Positions 1 to 7,294 of a stretch of DNA of 26,490 nt are shown in pieces. Each line of letters opens with the position of its first letter. The first letter of the stretch is position 1. Origin of the DNA: Jejubacter sp036620675 (GTDB taxonomy: Bacteria > Pseudomonadota > Gammaproteobacteria > Enterobacterales > Enterobacteriaceae); NCBI GenBank assembly GCA_036620675.1, contig JAZHEE010000046.1. One strand, 5' to 3'. Both the position numbers and the translations under genes were made by a program. The notes beneath the pieces were generated by a model that saw nothing but the letters and a program-made list of their open reading frames with translations, searched no databases and was not told the DNA's origin.

Positions 1-74
1 CGGGCTCTTATGCCTTGGTTGTAAGTGTCTACCATGTCCCCGAACAAGTGTTCACTATGTCCCCGGACCGTACA
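1..74 (-). mobile_element. IS481-type insertion sequence, 5'-side end (partial)
   Basis: The last 18 bases before position 75, read inward on the minus strand, are TGTACGGTCCGGGGACAT. The same terminus begins the element at 26344. Just inside lies a second GTTCGGGGACATGGT-type copy about 24 bp away, so the end carries a tandem subterminal repeat; the element at the right edge has the same arrangement. Further inside, the sequence differs from the right-hand element, which already shows transposase coding sequence at the corresponding place. This is therefore the opposite end, probably the side where the transposase gene begins. The body of the element lies outside the window to the left and would be read leftward. 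Seen: the shared terminus. Inferred: family, orientation and side. Confidence 0.75.
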
Positions 75-95
75 CCCTGCAAGGGAGAGGGGGCA

Positions 96-283
96 GGCTG
101 GAGCCAGGTTTATCCCCACTTCCATTCAGGCGACATAGCCGCTGGAGCCGGGTTTATCCTCTCTCCACTCGCGGAATAGTTGCCTGGCTTGCCCCCTCTC
201 CACACAAGCAGGATTACAGTTGGAGGTGCCGGGTTTGCCCCTCTTACATTCGGGCGGGATAGCAGTTGGAGGTGCCGGGTTTG
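96..283. repeat. Array of about five degenerate ~45-bp direct repeats
   Basis: A unit with the core GGAGGTGCCGGGTTTG recurs with decay. Good copies start near 217 and 263, exactly 46 bp apart and identical over 21 bases. Related copies start near 96 and 140 (core GGAGCCRGGTTTATCC, 44 bp apart). A worn copy (CTGGCTTGCCCC) lies near 184. Each unit is followed by a C/T-rich tract of the CCCCTCTCC type. The array fills the gap between the insertion sequence and the yggE stop codon. I see no coding potential. It looks like tandem decay or amplification of a REP-like intergenic element, not a CRISPR: units are imperfect and spacers are not unique. Confidence 0.6.
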
Positions 284-285
284 TC

Positions 286-308
286 CCCTCTCCCCATTGG
301 GGAGAGGG
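286..308. repeat. Perfect 10-bp palindrome downstream of yggE
   Basis: CCCTCTCCCC and GGGGAGAGGG are separated by the 3-base loop ATT, and the right arm is followed by TAAGGGTGAGGGGG. This has the look of a common enterobacterial intergenic palindrome. It lies 18 bp past the yggE stop and could block 3' exonuclease or act as a weak terminator, but no U-run follows on either strand, so I do not call it a canonical intrinsic terminator. Half of the same palindrome (CCCTCACC...CCCTCTCCC) lies against the second insertion sequence at 26321-26343. Confidence 0.6.
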
Positions 309-326
309 TAAGGGTGAGGGGGATAA

Positions 327-1058
327 CTACTGCTGCTGCGCCCCGCTCTGCGGCTGCAGCTGGAATACCACATCCACCTGATCGTCAAACTGAATGGTCT
401 GCTGATCGTAGGTTTCCTGAGCCGATACCGGCGGCGCCGCTTCAGCCTTCATCATCCGCACCATCGGCGTCGGGCGATAGTTAGCCACATGGTAGCGAAC
501 GCTGTAGACCGGGCCAAGCTTGCTCTCAAATCCCTGCGCCAGGCTGCGGGCCTGACGTACGGCATCGTCAATTGCCGCTTTACGCGCTTTTTCTTTGTAC
601 TCTTCCGGATGCGCTACCCCCAGGGAAACCGAACGAATTTCATTCAGCCCTGCCTTCAGCGCGCCATCCAGCAGATCGTTCAGCTTGTCCAGCTGACGCA
701 GCGTCACTTCAACCGAACGTACGGCACGATAGCCTTTAAGCTGAGACTTACCGTCCTTCAGATAGTCGTATTCCGGCTGGGTACGCAGGTTTGCGGAGCT
801 GATATCTTTTTTCTCTACGCCGTTCTTCTGCAGGAAGCCCAGATACTGCGCGACGCGATCGTCAGCCTGCTTCTTGGCGGTAGCGGCCTCTTTCGATGAC
901 ACGCTCACCTCGATATTCAGCGTAGCGATATCGGGAACGGCATCAACGCTGGCAGTGCCAGAGGTCACGATATGCGGCCCGTTCGGCAACTCATTTGCCT
1001 GCGCGGCAACGCCGCTCAGCCCTAATACAGCCGCTAATGCTAATACTTTAAACTTCAC
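327..1058 (-). CDS. yggE: YggE/SIMPL-domain periplasmic oxidative-stress protein
   Basis: The protein belongs to the SIMPL (DUF541) family. E. coli YggE lowers intracellular reactive oxygen by an unknown mechanism and forms ring-like oligomers. The sequence follows E. coli YggE almost throughout, including PNGPHIVTSGTASVDAVPD and KLGPVYSVRYHV. Residues 1 to about 20 (KFKVLALAAVLGLSGVAAQA) form a Sec signal peptide, so it is exported. I choose the GTG at 1058: GGAGG lies 7 bases upstream, the start matches the E. coli start (M-K-F-K-V), and the length becomes 243 aa, close to 246 in E. coli. The in-frame ATG at 1064 sits almost on the Shine-Dalgarno sequence. It is transcribed alone; 136 bp without a recognisable gene separate it from argO. 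Downstream are a palindrome and a repeat array. Confidence 0.93.
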   Translation of the reverse strand: MKFKVLALAAVLGLSGVAAQANELPNGPHIVTSGTASVDAVPDIATLNIEVSVSSKEAATAKKQADDRVAQYLGFLQKNGVEKKDISSANLRTQPEYDYLKDGKSQLKGYRAVRSVEVTLRQLDKLNDLLDGALKAGLNEIRSVSLGVAHPEEYKEKARKAAIDDAVRQARSLAQGFESKLGPVYSVRYHVANYRPTPMVRMMKAEAAPPVSAQETYDQQTIQFDDQVDVVFQLQPQSGAQQQ

Positions 1059-1194
1059 TGTCATTCCTCCGTGCCTCATTCCACAAATGATGCCAGCCAT
1101 TCAGCCGAAATCGCCGCCGCCTTGCAAGTGCTTTTCGCCTGAAAAATCACGATATCCGACCTTTAGTGTAGTTTATCGACATCCGTCGCGGATA

Positions 1195-1827
1195 TTATAA
1201 CAGCGTTTTTAATAGCGTTATCCCTTCTCCCGCCAGACGCAAACCAATAATGACCATGACCAGGGCCACAACAGCGTTGATAATACGCTGGGCAAGCGCG
1301 GTACGCAGCCGGGGCGCCAACATGCCAGCCATCATCGCCAGGCCGAAGAACCACAGAAAAGAAGCGCTGATAGTCCCGATAGCGAACCAGCGCTTCGGTA
1401 CCGCTTCCAGCTGGCTGCCAAGGCTGCCCAGAACCACGAACGTATCCAGATAAACGTGGGGATTAAGCCAGGTTACCGCCAGCATACTAAGGATAATCCG
1501 CAGCCTTCCCTGCTTGCGTATCTCATCGTTGGTCAGCGCCGCATCCTGGCTTATGACGGCCCTGAAAGCGCCCCAACCGTACCAGAACAGGAAGCCCACG
1601 CCGCCCCATGTCACCAGCAGCATTAACCAGGATGACTGAGACAGCAGCGCGCTGCCGCCAAAAATACCGGCGCCAATCAGTACCAAATCGCTTAACGCGC
1701 ACAGCGCCGCCACCATCAGATGATACTGGCGGCGAACCCCCTGATTCAGCACCAGCGCGTTTTGCGGCCCCAGAGGCAAGATCATCGCTGCGCCTAACAT
1801 AAGCCCTTGAAAATACCAGGATAACAT
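1195..1827 (-). CDS. argO: Arginine exporter, LysE family
   Basis: This inner-membrane amino-acid exporter of the LysE/ArgO family pumps out arginine, and canavanine, in E. coli. The 210-aa protein matches E. coli ArgO (211 aa) along its length, with family blocks MILPLGPQNALVLNQG near the N-terminus and TWLNPHVYLDTFVVLGSLG near residue 130. Hydrophobic stretches give about six transmembrane helices. The ATG at 1827 has GGAG about 10 bases upstream. In E. coli, argO sits next to argP and is activated by ArgP with arginine and blocked by lysine. Here the leader (1828-1938) is AT-rich and contains an imperfect palindrome CCGC-N10-GCGG at 1872-1889. I cannot prove that it is a regulator site. 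The gene order argO-mscS-fbaA is the E. coli one. Confidence 0.95.
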   Translation of the reverse strand: MLSWYFQGLMLGAAMILPLGPQNALVLNQGVRRQYHLMVAALCALSDLVLIGAGIFGGSALLSQSSWLMLLVTWGGVGFLFWYGWGAFRAVISQDAALTNDEIRKQGRLRIILSMLAVTWLNPHVYLDTFVVLGSLGSQLEAVPKRWFAIGTISASFLWFFGLAMMAGMLAPRLRTALAQRIINAVVALVMVIIGLRLAGEGITLLKTLL

Positions 1828-1938
1828 AACTCTACCGCTCCACTCTTCGTCATTGTCGGCAGAGTGTAATACCGCATAATTATTAGCGGAAATGGATAAT
1901 ATTAATCAACGATAAGCAAGGCTAATAATAAGAACCAT

Positions 1939-1960
1939 AAAAAAGGCCGGCACACCGGCC
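1939..1960 (-). terminator. Intrinsic terminator after mscS
   Basis: Read on the minus strand, GGCCGG-TGTG-CCGGCC is followed by six T residues. It begins 12 bp past the mscS stop codon and is a classical rho-independent terminator. It also separates mscS from argO, which needs its own promoter in the 110 bp that follow. Confidence 0.9.
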
Positions 1961-1971
1961 GGCCATCAATG

Positions 1972-2832
1972 TTACGCTTTTTCCGCTGGTTTCACCTGAT
2001 TCAGGTGAACATCCATCTGCGGGTAAGGGAAGCTGATTCCGTTAGCGTCAAAGGTACGCTTCACGTTTTCCAGGAAGTCCCAGTAAACGGGCATCAGCTC
2101 GCTGCTACGGCTCCAGGCACGCACGATAAAGTTGACCGAAGAGGCGCCCAGTTCATTCAGACGCACCACAATATCGTGATCTTTCAGCATACGATCGTCA
2201 GCCTGGATTATCTCATTGAGCAGGCGTTTTACCTCGTCGATATCGGCATCGTAAGAAACGCCGATAATAAATTCGTTACGACGCACCGGTTCGCGTGAAT
2301 AGTTCACGATATTACCGCTGATAATATTGCCGTTCGGAATCACCACAATTTTACCGTCCAGGGTACGGATGGTGGTCGAGAATATCTGTACATTCAGCAC
2401 GGTACCGGACTGGCCGCTGATGTCCACGAACTCACCGGTACGGAAAGGGCGGAACGTAACCAGCAGCACGCCTGCCGCCAGGTTAGAAAGCGACCCCTGC
2501 AACGCCAGACCAACCGCCAGGCCGGCGGCACCGAGCACCGCAATCACCGAAGCGGTCTGGACACCAATTCGGCCCAGTGCTGCGATAAGCGTAAAGGCGA
2601 TAATCCCGTAACGTACCAGCGCAGAGAGAAAATCCGCAACGGTAGTATCTATCTTGCGCGCCGTCATCATCTTATTCGCAGTATTAGACACAATACGCGC
2701 CACTATAAAGCCAATGACGATAATCGCGATGGCAGCGGCAATGTTCACCGCATAGCTAATTAGCAGCGCCTGGTTGCGCACAACCCAATTACCGGCGCGT
2801 TCAATGCCGCCAACTACGTTAATGTCTTCCAT
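1972..2832 (-). CDS. mscS: Small-conductance mechanosensitive channel MscS
   Basis: This homoheptameric inner-membrane channel opens under membrane tension and releases solutes on hypo-osmotic shock. The 286-aa protein has exactly the E. coli length. After a short N-terminus come TM1 (about 28-57), TM2 (about 65-88) and the pore-lining TM3 with the Gly/Ala-packed stretch GLAVGLALQGSLSNLAAG (about 104-121). The cytoplasmic beta and alpha/beta cage domain follows, with the conserved VIPNG and RRNEFIIGVSYD segments. The ATG at 2832 has AAGGA 7 bases upstream and reproduces the E. coli start (MEDLNVV / MEDINVV). An in-frame ATG at 2883 would add 17 residues with no family support. The gene ends 12 bp before a strong terminator and probably has its own promoter near 2914. 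Confidence 0.96.
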   Translation of the reverse strand: MEDINVVGGIERAGNWVVRNQALLISYAVNIAAAIAIIVIGFIVARIVSNTANKMMTARKIDTTVADFLSALVRYGIIAFTLIAALGRIGVQTASVIAVLGAAGLAVGLALQGSLSNLAAGVLLVTFRPFRTGEFVDISGQSGTVLNVQIFSTTIRTLDGKIVVIPNGNIISGNIVNYSREPVRRNEFIIGVSYDADIDEVKRLLNEIIQADDRMLKDHDIVVRLNELGASSVNFIVRAWSRSSELMPVYWDFLENVKRTFDANGISFPYPQMDVHLNQVKPAEKA

Positions 2833-2913
2833 CCATAAATCCTTAATATCGTTATGGTTCAAAACTCGCGTCGCCCGAAGCAACCCCCATTAAAGGGTAA
2901 GCAAAGGGCGGGG

Positions 2914-2922
2914 ATTATACCA
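2914..2922 (-). promoter_or_regulatory. Extended -10 promoter candidate for mscS
   Basis: On the minus strand TG-G-TATAAT is a perfect -10 box with the TGn extension, about 80 bp upstream of the mscS start and downstream of the fbaA terminator. No good -35 box lies 17 bp upstream (GCCGTT), as expected for an extended -10 or stationary-phase promoter. The spacing and position make it the most likely mscS promoter. Transcription from it has not been shown. Confidence 0.55.
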
Positions 2923-2960
2923 GGAGAGAAGCATGCAACGGCAAGGGGGAGATAAAACAG

Positions 2961-2985
2961 AAAAGGGCCCGCTTGCGGCGGGCCC
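2961..2985 (-). terminator. Intrinsic terminator after fbaA
   Basis: Minus-strand GGGCCCGC-CGCAA-GCGGGCCC (8-bp stem) is followed by TTTTCTGTTTT. It lies 26 bp past the fbaA stop codon and closes the epd-pgk-fbaA transcript. Confidence 0.9.
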
Positions 2986-3010
2986 CGTCAACTGTACGTT
3001 ACGCGCGAAC

Positions 3011-4090
3011 TTACAGTACGTCGATAGCGTTCAGTTCTTTAAAGGCTTTTTCCAGGCGAGTCACCATGGACTGCTGGCCGGCGCGCAGCCATACGCGCGG
3101 ATCGTAGTACTTCTTGTTCGGCTGATCTGCACCTTTCGGGTTGCCCAGTTGGCCCTGCAGATACGCTTCGTTTTCTTTGTAGTAGTTCAGGATACCTTCC
3201 CAGGTTGCCCACTGGGTGTCGGTATCGATGTTCATTTTGATAACGCCGTAGCTTACGGACTCTTTTATCTCTTCAGCCGTAGAGCCGGAACCGCCGTGGA
3301 ACACGAAGTTCAGGCTGTTATGCGGCAGACCATGTTTTTCAGAAACGTATTTCTGAGAGTCGCGCAGGATGGTCGGAGTCAGTTTAACATTACCCGGCTT
3401 GTACACGCCGTGCACGTTGCCGAAAGAAGCGGCGATGGTGAAACGCGGGCTGATGGCGTTAAGTTTGGTGTACGCGTAGTCCACGTCTTCCGGCTGGGTG
3501 TACAGCGCGGATTCATCCATATGGCTGTTGTCCACGCCATCTTCTTCACCACCAGTGCAGCCCAGTTCGATCTCCAGGGTCATGCCCATTTTGGACATGC
3601 GCTCCAGATACTTAGAGCAGATCTCGATGTTCTCTTCCAGAGACTCTTCAGACAGGTCGATCATATGAGAAGAGAACAGCGGTTTACCGGTCGCGGCAAA
3701 ATGCTTCTCGCCAGCGTCCAGCAGACCGTCGATCCACGGCAGCAGTTTCTTGGCACAGTGATCGGTGTGCAGGATAACCGGCACGCCGTAGTGTTCGGCC
3801 ATCTGATGGACATGATGCGCGCCAGAGATAGCACCCAGGATCGCAGCGCCCTGAGGAACGTCGGTTTTGATGCCTTTACCAGCGATAAAAGCCGCGCCGC
3901 CGTTAGAGAACTGTACGATTACCGGCGATTTTACTTTCGCTGCGGTTTCCAGCACGGCATTGATAGAGTCAGTACCCACGCAGTTGACTGCCGGCAGCGC
4001 AAAATTGTTCTCTTTTGCTACCTGGAACACCTTCTGTACGTCATCGCCAGTGATCACGCCAGGTTTTACGAAATCAAAAATTTTTGACAT
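3011..4090 (-). CDS. fbaA: Class II fructose-1,6-bisphosphate aldolase
   Basis: This zinc-dependent aldolase interconverts fructose 1,6-bisphosphate with glyceraldehyde 3-phosphate and dihydroxyacetone phosphate in the cytosol (glycolysis and gluconeogenesis). The 359-aa length equals E. coli FbaA. Visible signatures are HTDHC (catalytic Asp and first zinc His, about 108-112), the glutamate-rich EIELGCTGGEEDG segment, NVHGVYKPG (zinc His about 227) and HGGSGS (zinc His about 265, phosphate binding). NIDTDTQWATW closes the active site. It follows pgk after 111 bp. An 8-bp hairpin with a T-run (4168-4193) sits in that gap, so fbaA is probably transcribed partly by read-through and partly from its own or processed transcripts, as described for the E. 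coli epd-pgk-fbaA operon. It is an essential core gene with no oddities. Confidence 0.98.
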   Translation of the reverse strand: MSKIFDFVKPGVITGDDVQKVFQVAKENNFALPAVNCVGTDSINAVLETAAKVKSPVIVQFSNGGAAFIAGKGIKTDVPQGAAILGAISGAHHVHQMAEHYGVPVILHTDHCAKKLLPWIDGLLDAGEKHFAATGKPLFSSHMIDLSEESLEENIEICSKYLERMSKMGMTLEIELGCTGGEEDGVDNSHMDESALYTQPEDVDYAYTKLNAISPRFTIAASFGNVHGVYKPGNVKLTPTILRDSQKYVSEKHGLPHNSLNFVFHGGSGSTAEEIKESVSYGVIKMNIDTDTQWATWEGILNYYKENEAYLQGQLGNPKGADQPNKKYYDPRVWLRAGQQSMVTRLEKAFKELNAIDVL

Positions 4091-4167
4091 GTTACGTTGT
4101 CCTGTATCTTCTCGGCCTTTTCATCCGGCGTCTTTCACTCAACGTAAAATCGGCCTGGATGTCATTG

Positions 4168-4193
4168 AAAAACAGGCGGGATTCCCCCGCCTG
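4168..4193 (-). terminator. Terminator/attenuator hairpin between pgk and fbaA
   Basis: Minus-strand CAGGCGGG-GGAAT-CCCGCCTG is followed by TTTTTC. It lies 9 bp past the pgk stop codon and 78 bp before the fbaA start. The structure is good enough to terminate part of the transcripts and may protect the upstream epd-pgk mRNA, which could help set different levels of Pgk and FbaA. Confidence 0.7.
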
Positions 4194-4201
4194 AAGATGC
4201 A

Positions 4202-5365
4202 TTACTGCTTAGCTCGCTCTTCGAGCATGGCTACTGCTGGCAGTACCTTGCCTTCCACGAACTCCAGGAACGCGCCGCCGCCAGTAGAGATATAGGAGAT
4301 CTTATCGGCAATGCCGAACAGATCGATGGCGGCCAGAGTATCGCCGCCGCCAGCGATGGAGAAACCTTCACTGTCGGCGATAGCGTTGGCAACGATCTCG
4401 GTGCCTTTGCGGAAGTTCGGGAATTCGAATACGCCAACCGGGCCATTCCACAGAATGGTTTTAGCGTTTTTCAGGATTTCTGCCAGTTTCTCAGCGGAAA
4501 CGTCGCCGATATCCAGGATCTGCTCGTCTTCTTTAACGTCGGTAACGGGCTTCAGAGTGGCGCTCGCAGATTCAGAAAACTCGGTCGCTACGCGCACGTC
4601 GGTCGGAACCGGGATGTCGCAGGTGCTCAGCAGACGTTTGGCTTCATCCACCAGATCCGCTTCGTACAGGGATTTACCCACATTGTGGCCCTGCGCGGCA
4701 ACGAAGGTGTTAGCGATACCGCCGCCAACGATCAGCTGATCAGCGATTTTAGACAGCGAGTCCAGAACGGTCAGTTTGGTGGAAACTTTAGAACCGCCAA
4801 CGATAGCGACCATTGGGCGGGCCGGCTCTTTCAGCGCTTTACCCAGCGCGTCCAGTTCAGCGGCCAGCAGCGGGCCAGCGCAGGCAACATCGGCAAACTT
4901 GCCAACACCATGGGTGGAAGCCTGAGCGCGGTGCGCGGTGCCAAAAGCGTCCATCACGAACACGTCGCACAGCGCGGCGTATTTCTTAGACAGGGTTTCG
5001 TCGTCTTTCTTTTCGCCCTTGTTGAAGCGGACGTTTTCCAGAACCACCAGCTCGCCTGCGTCGACTTCAACGCCGTCCAGGTAGTCTTTTGCCAGACGAA
5101 CCGGGTTAGAGAGCTTGTCTTTCAGGTAGTTAACTACCGGCAGCAGAGAGAATTCTTCGTTGTACTCGCCTTCGGTCGGGCGGCCCAGGTGGGAAGTGAC
5201 CATCACTTTTGCGCCCTGCTTCAGGGCCAGTTCGATGGTAGGTAGGGAAGCGCGGATACGGGCATCGCTTGTCACTTTACCATCTTTAACCGGCACGTTC
5301 AGATCCGCACGGATTAGCACGCGTTTACCAGCCAGATCCAGATCGGTCATCTTAATTACAGACAT
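4202..5365 (-). CDS. pgk: Phosphoglycerate kinase
   Basis: The enzyme transfers the acyl phosphate of 1,3-bisphosphoglycerate to ADP (glycolysis, reversible), as a cytosolic monomer. The 387-aa length is the same as in E. coli. The signature RVLIRADLNVPVKDG lies at residues 15-29. The N-terminal 3-phosphoglycerate domain has basic residues such as those in TSHLGRP (57-63). The C-terminal nucleotide domain has GGSKVSTKL (about 190-198) and the ATP-binding GGGDTLAAID (about 341-350). The ATG at 5365 has GAGAGGA 7 bases upstream. The gene lies 49 bp after epd with no terminator seen between them, so they form one operon, and it is followed by an attenuator-like hairpin before fbaA. Confidence 0.98.
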   Translation of the reverse strand: MSVIKMTDLDLAGKRVLIRADLNVPVKDGKVTSDARIRASLPTIELALKQGAKVMVTSHLGRPTEGEYNEEFSLLPVVNYLKDKLSNPVRLAKDYLDGVEVDAGELVVLENVRFNKGEKKDDETLSKKYAALCDVFVMDAFGTAHRAQASTHGVGKFADVACAGPLLAAELDALGKALKEPARPMVAIVGGSKVSTKLTVLDSLSKIADQLIVGGGIANTFVAAQGHNVGKSLYEADLVDEAKRLLSTCDIPVPTDVRVATEFSESASATLKPVTDVKEDEQILDIGDVSAEKLAEILKNAKTILWNGPVGVFEFPNFRKGTEIVANAIADSEGFSIAGGGDTLAAIDLFGIADKISYISTGGGAFLEFVEGKVLPAVAMLEERAKQ

Positions 5366-5414
5366 GGTGAATCCTCTCGTTGATTCTTAAAGTTTTGCAG
5401 GCGCAAACCGCGCC

Positions 5415-6434
5415 TTACCTGAAACCAGTGGCGGCCATCGCTAACGTCGTGTCCAGCATTCGGTTAGCGAAGCCCCATTCGTTGTCGCACCAGACCAGGG
5501 TTTTGACCAGGTGCCCACCGCTGACCCGCGTCTGAGTGCCATCGACGATGGCGCTATGCGGATCGTGGTTAAAATCTGTCGAGACCAACGGTAATTCCGT
5601 ATAGTCAACTATACCATGAAATACCCCCTGTGCCGCTTTTTGCAGCAGCAGGTTAACCTGCTCAACCGTGACCGCCTGGCGCAGCGTAACGCTCAAATCA
5701 ATGGCGGTAACGTTGATGGTCGGTACCCTGACCGCGATCGCTTCGAAGCGGTCGCAGAACTGCGGAAAGATGCGGGTTATGCCCGCCGCCAGCCGGGTAT
5801 CAACCGGAATGATCGACTGGCTCGCCGCCCGGGTACGCCGCAGATCCGGGTGATAAGCGTCAATGACCTGCTGGTCATGCATTGCGGAGTGAATCGTGGT
5901 CACCGTGCCGGACTCGATTCCCCAGGCATCTTCCAGTAGCTTAATCACCGGGATAATGCAGTTGGTGGTGCAGGAGGCATTGGACACCATACGATCTTCC
6001 GCCCTGAGCGCCTGATGATTCACCCCGTAAACCACGGTAGCGTCCAGATCGTTGCCCCCGGGATGGGAGAACAGCACCTTCTTCGCACCCGCCGCAAGAT
6101 GCCGCTCGGCGTCCGCCCTGCTGCCGTACACGCCGGTACAGTCCAGCACCACATCGATGCCCAGCTCACGCCAGGGCAGTTGTGCAGGATCGCTCAGGTG
6201 CAGCAGGCGCACCACGTCATCGCCTATCCACAATTGGTCACGCTCCTGACGCACATCCCATCCGAAACGCCCATGGCTGGTGTCATACTTAAGCAGATGC
6301 GCCATCCCGGCGGAGTCCGCCAGTTCGTTAATCGCCACAACGGCAATTTCCGCGCGGCGCCCGGATTCATAGAGGGCGCGAACCACATTGCGTCCGATGC
6401 GGCCAAAGCCATTAATCGCGATGCGTACGGTCAT
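5415..6434 (-). CDS. epd: D-erythrose-4-phosphate dehydrogenase
   Basis: This GAPDH-like enzyme oxidises erythrose 4-phosphate to 4-phosphoerythronate with NAD+, the first step of the DXP-dependent pyridoxal phosphate pathway. The 339-aa protein matches E. coli Epd closely. The Rossmann glycine motif INGFGRIGRNV is at residues 7-17. The catalytic cysteine is in SNASCTTNC (about 151-159), and the conserved CDNEWGFANRM lies near the C-terminus. It is distinguished from GapA by its start (MTVRIAINGFGRIG) and by lying next to pgk. The ATG at 6434 has AGGAG 4 bases upstream. It is the first gene of epd-pgk-fbaA. Cra-like and CRP-like sites upstream suggest catabolite control of the operon. Confidence 0.97.
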   Translation of the reverse strand: MTVRIAINGFGRIGRNVVRALYESGRRAEIAVVAINELADSAGMAHLLKYDTSHGRFGWDVRQERDQLWIGDDVVRLLHLSDPAQLPWRELGIDVVLDCTGVYGSRADAERHLAAGAKKVLFSHPGGNDLDATVVYGVNHQALRAEDRMVSNASCTTNCIIPVIKLLEDAWGIESGTVTTIHSAMHDQQVIDAYHPDLRRTRAASQSIIPVDTRLAAGITRIFPQFCDRFEAIAVRVPTINVTAIDLSVTLRQAVTVEQVNLLLQKAAQGVFHGIVDYTELPLVSTDFNHDPHSAIVDGTQTRVSGGHLVKTLVWCDNEWGFANRMLDTTLAMAATGFR

Positions 6435-6564
6435 ATCTCTCCTGCCAGATTCCCACCAAAACGGCTGACAGAGTAATCCAGCGTGGTGTCTTAAGGAATC
6501 TTTGCATGCTTAAAAGGTGACTGTTTGGTCGTTTGTCGAGCATTTTTTCTACTGAAACGAAACA

Positions 6565-6578
6565 ACTGAAACGCTTCA
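6565..6578. promoter_or_regulatory. Cra (FruR) operator candidate for epd-pgk-fbaA
   Basis: ACTGAAACGCTTCA fits the published Cra consensus (RSTGAAWCSNTHHW) at every position. A second ACTGAAACGA half-copy lies 14 bp away at 6551. The site covers the predicted transcription start of the epd promoter, which suits repression that is relieved by fructose phosphates during glycolysis. Cra control of epd is established in E. coli. Here it is inferred from sequence. Confidence 0.75.
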
Positions 6579-6581
6579 GCC

Positions 6582-6587
6582 AGAATA
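6582..6587 (-). promoter_or_regulatory. -10 box candidate of the epd promoter
   Basis: Minus-strand TATTCT lies 17 bp downstream of a poor -35 (TTCCTT). This is the pattern of an activator-dependent promoter. A start about 7 bp further on would be near 6575, inside the Cra-like site, and would put the CRP-like site close to -71.5. Confidence 0.45.
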
Positions 6588-6638
6588 AGCGAAACGGCGG
6601 TGAAAAGGAACGCTCTGCGTGCGCTACCGGGAAAATAA

Positions 6639-6654
6639 CTTGATGTACGTCACA
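6639..6654. promoter_or_regulatory. CRP site candidate upstream of epd
   Basis: Read on the minus strand, TGTGA-CGTACA-TCAAG matches the CRP core TGTGA-N6-TCACA at 8 of 10 positions. Its centre is about 72 bp upstream of the predicted epd start, a standard class I activation distance. CRP activation of epd transcription is known in E. coli. Here it is inferred. Confidence 0.6.
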
Positions 6655-6832
6655 AAATGCAGGGTAAAAAGCCCATCGAAGGGAATTGTGGCGACACGTG
6701 GTCGTTTCGGTCACGTGAAAGCAAGCAACGGTCAATGGCCGTCAGAAGCAGCGTCTGACGCACTCCTCCAGGCGAGTTTCTCATCATTATTCGCCTTCGG
6801 AAAAGAATAGGGTAACATCAGAAAACCAAAGC
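6655..6832. other. Upstream epd region and gap before the DUF943 gene, no gene seen
   Basis: No convincing coding frame. A 7-bp hairpin (CGTCAGA and TCTGACG around a 7-base loop, 6740-6760) lies downstream of the DUF943-like gene, with no U-run on the minus strand, so it could only be a weak 3' end structure. Composition changes from mixed to strongly AT-rich near 6830, which marks the edge of the acquired gene pair. Confidence 0.4.
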
Positions 6833-7294
6833 TTATTTATATTTTGTTTTTACCATCTCACCATTTTTCTGCATATAATATATCCCATCATAGACACCAA
6901 ATGATATTTCACCTTTATCTCCCCATACAGTGAAAAATTTTTCTTTATCAATGCAGTTTATATTTGTCTTCATATCGTTAAAGCACAGTCGGTCATATTT
7001 ATCATCTTCTTTATAACCATCACCAAAATCCCAGAAAACAACGGTAAAATGTCCGGAGGACGACGGCCTGGGGATTTTATATTTATCCTTTAACCTGTCT
7101 TTATTATTCAGCCACCAGTTTATTTTTCCTTTATCGGTAAAAGGGAAGCTTTTTACTAATACATAGCTGTGATTATCATTCTCATGAACTGCAACAATGT
7201 CCACTGGACGCAGCGATAGCCAGAAACCGTATCCCGCCAGAATACCGCCAGCCAGCAGAAGTACCAGACCTGCTTTTTTACTTTTTATTTTCAT
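6833..7294 (-). CDS. DUF943-like membrane-anchored protein
   Basis: Function unknown. The 153-aa protein begins with a basic stretch (MKIKSKK) and one hydrophobic helix (about 8-27), leaving the rest outside the cytoplasmic membrane. The body has features I recall from the enterobacterial DUF943 family: LRPVDIVAVHENDNHSYVLV, PFTDKGKINWW, VVFWDFGDGYKEDDKYDRLC and a pair of cysteines about 11 residues apart. The start overlaps the end of the DUF3289-like gene by 17 bp, so the two are translated together. The ATG at 7294 has GGAG 5 bases upstream. The gene is strikingly AT-rich compared with its neighbours, a sign of recent transfer. Such pairs are often seen near contact-dependent or type VI effector loci, so an accessory or immunity role is possible but is only inference. 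Confidence 0.75.
   Translation of the reverse strand: MKIKSKKAGLVLLLAGGILAGYGFWLSLRPVDIVAVHENDNHSYVLVKSFPFTDKGKINWWLNNKDRLKDKYKIPRPSSSGHFTVVFWDFGDGYKEDDKYDRLCFNDMKTNINCIDKEKFFTVWGDKGEISFGVYDGIYYMQKNGEMVKTKYK

Noticed and set aside
96..283. CRISPR array
   Set aside because: Units are imperfect, unevenly spaced and the spacers are themselves related. There are no cas genes.
2933..4087. A 384-codon frame opposite fbaA
   Set aside because: Antisense shadow of fbaA. No ribosome-binding logic or family features, and it runs through the fbaA terminator.
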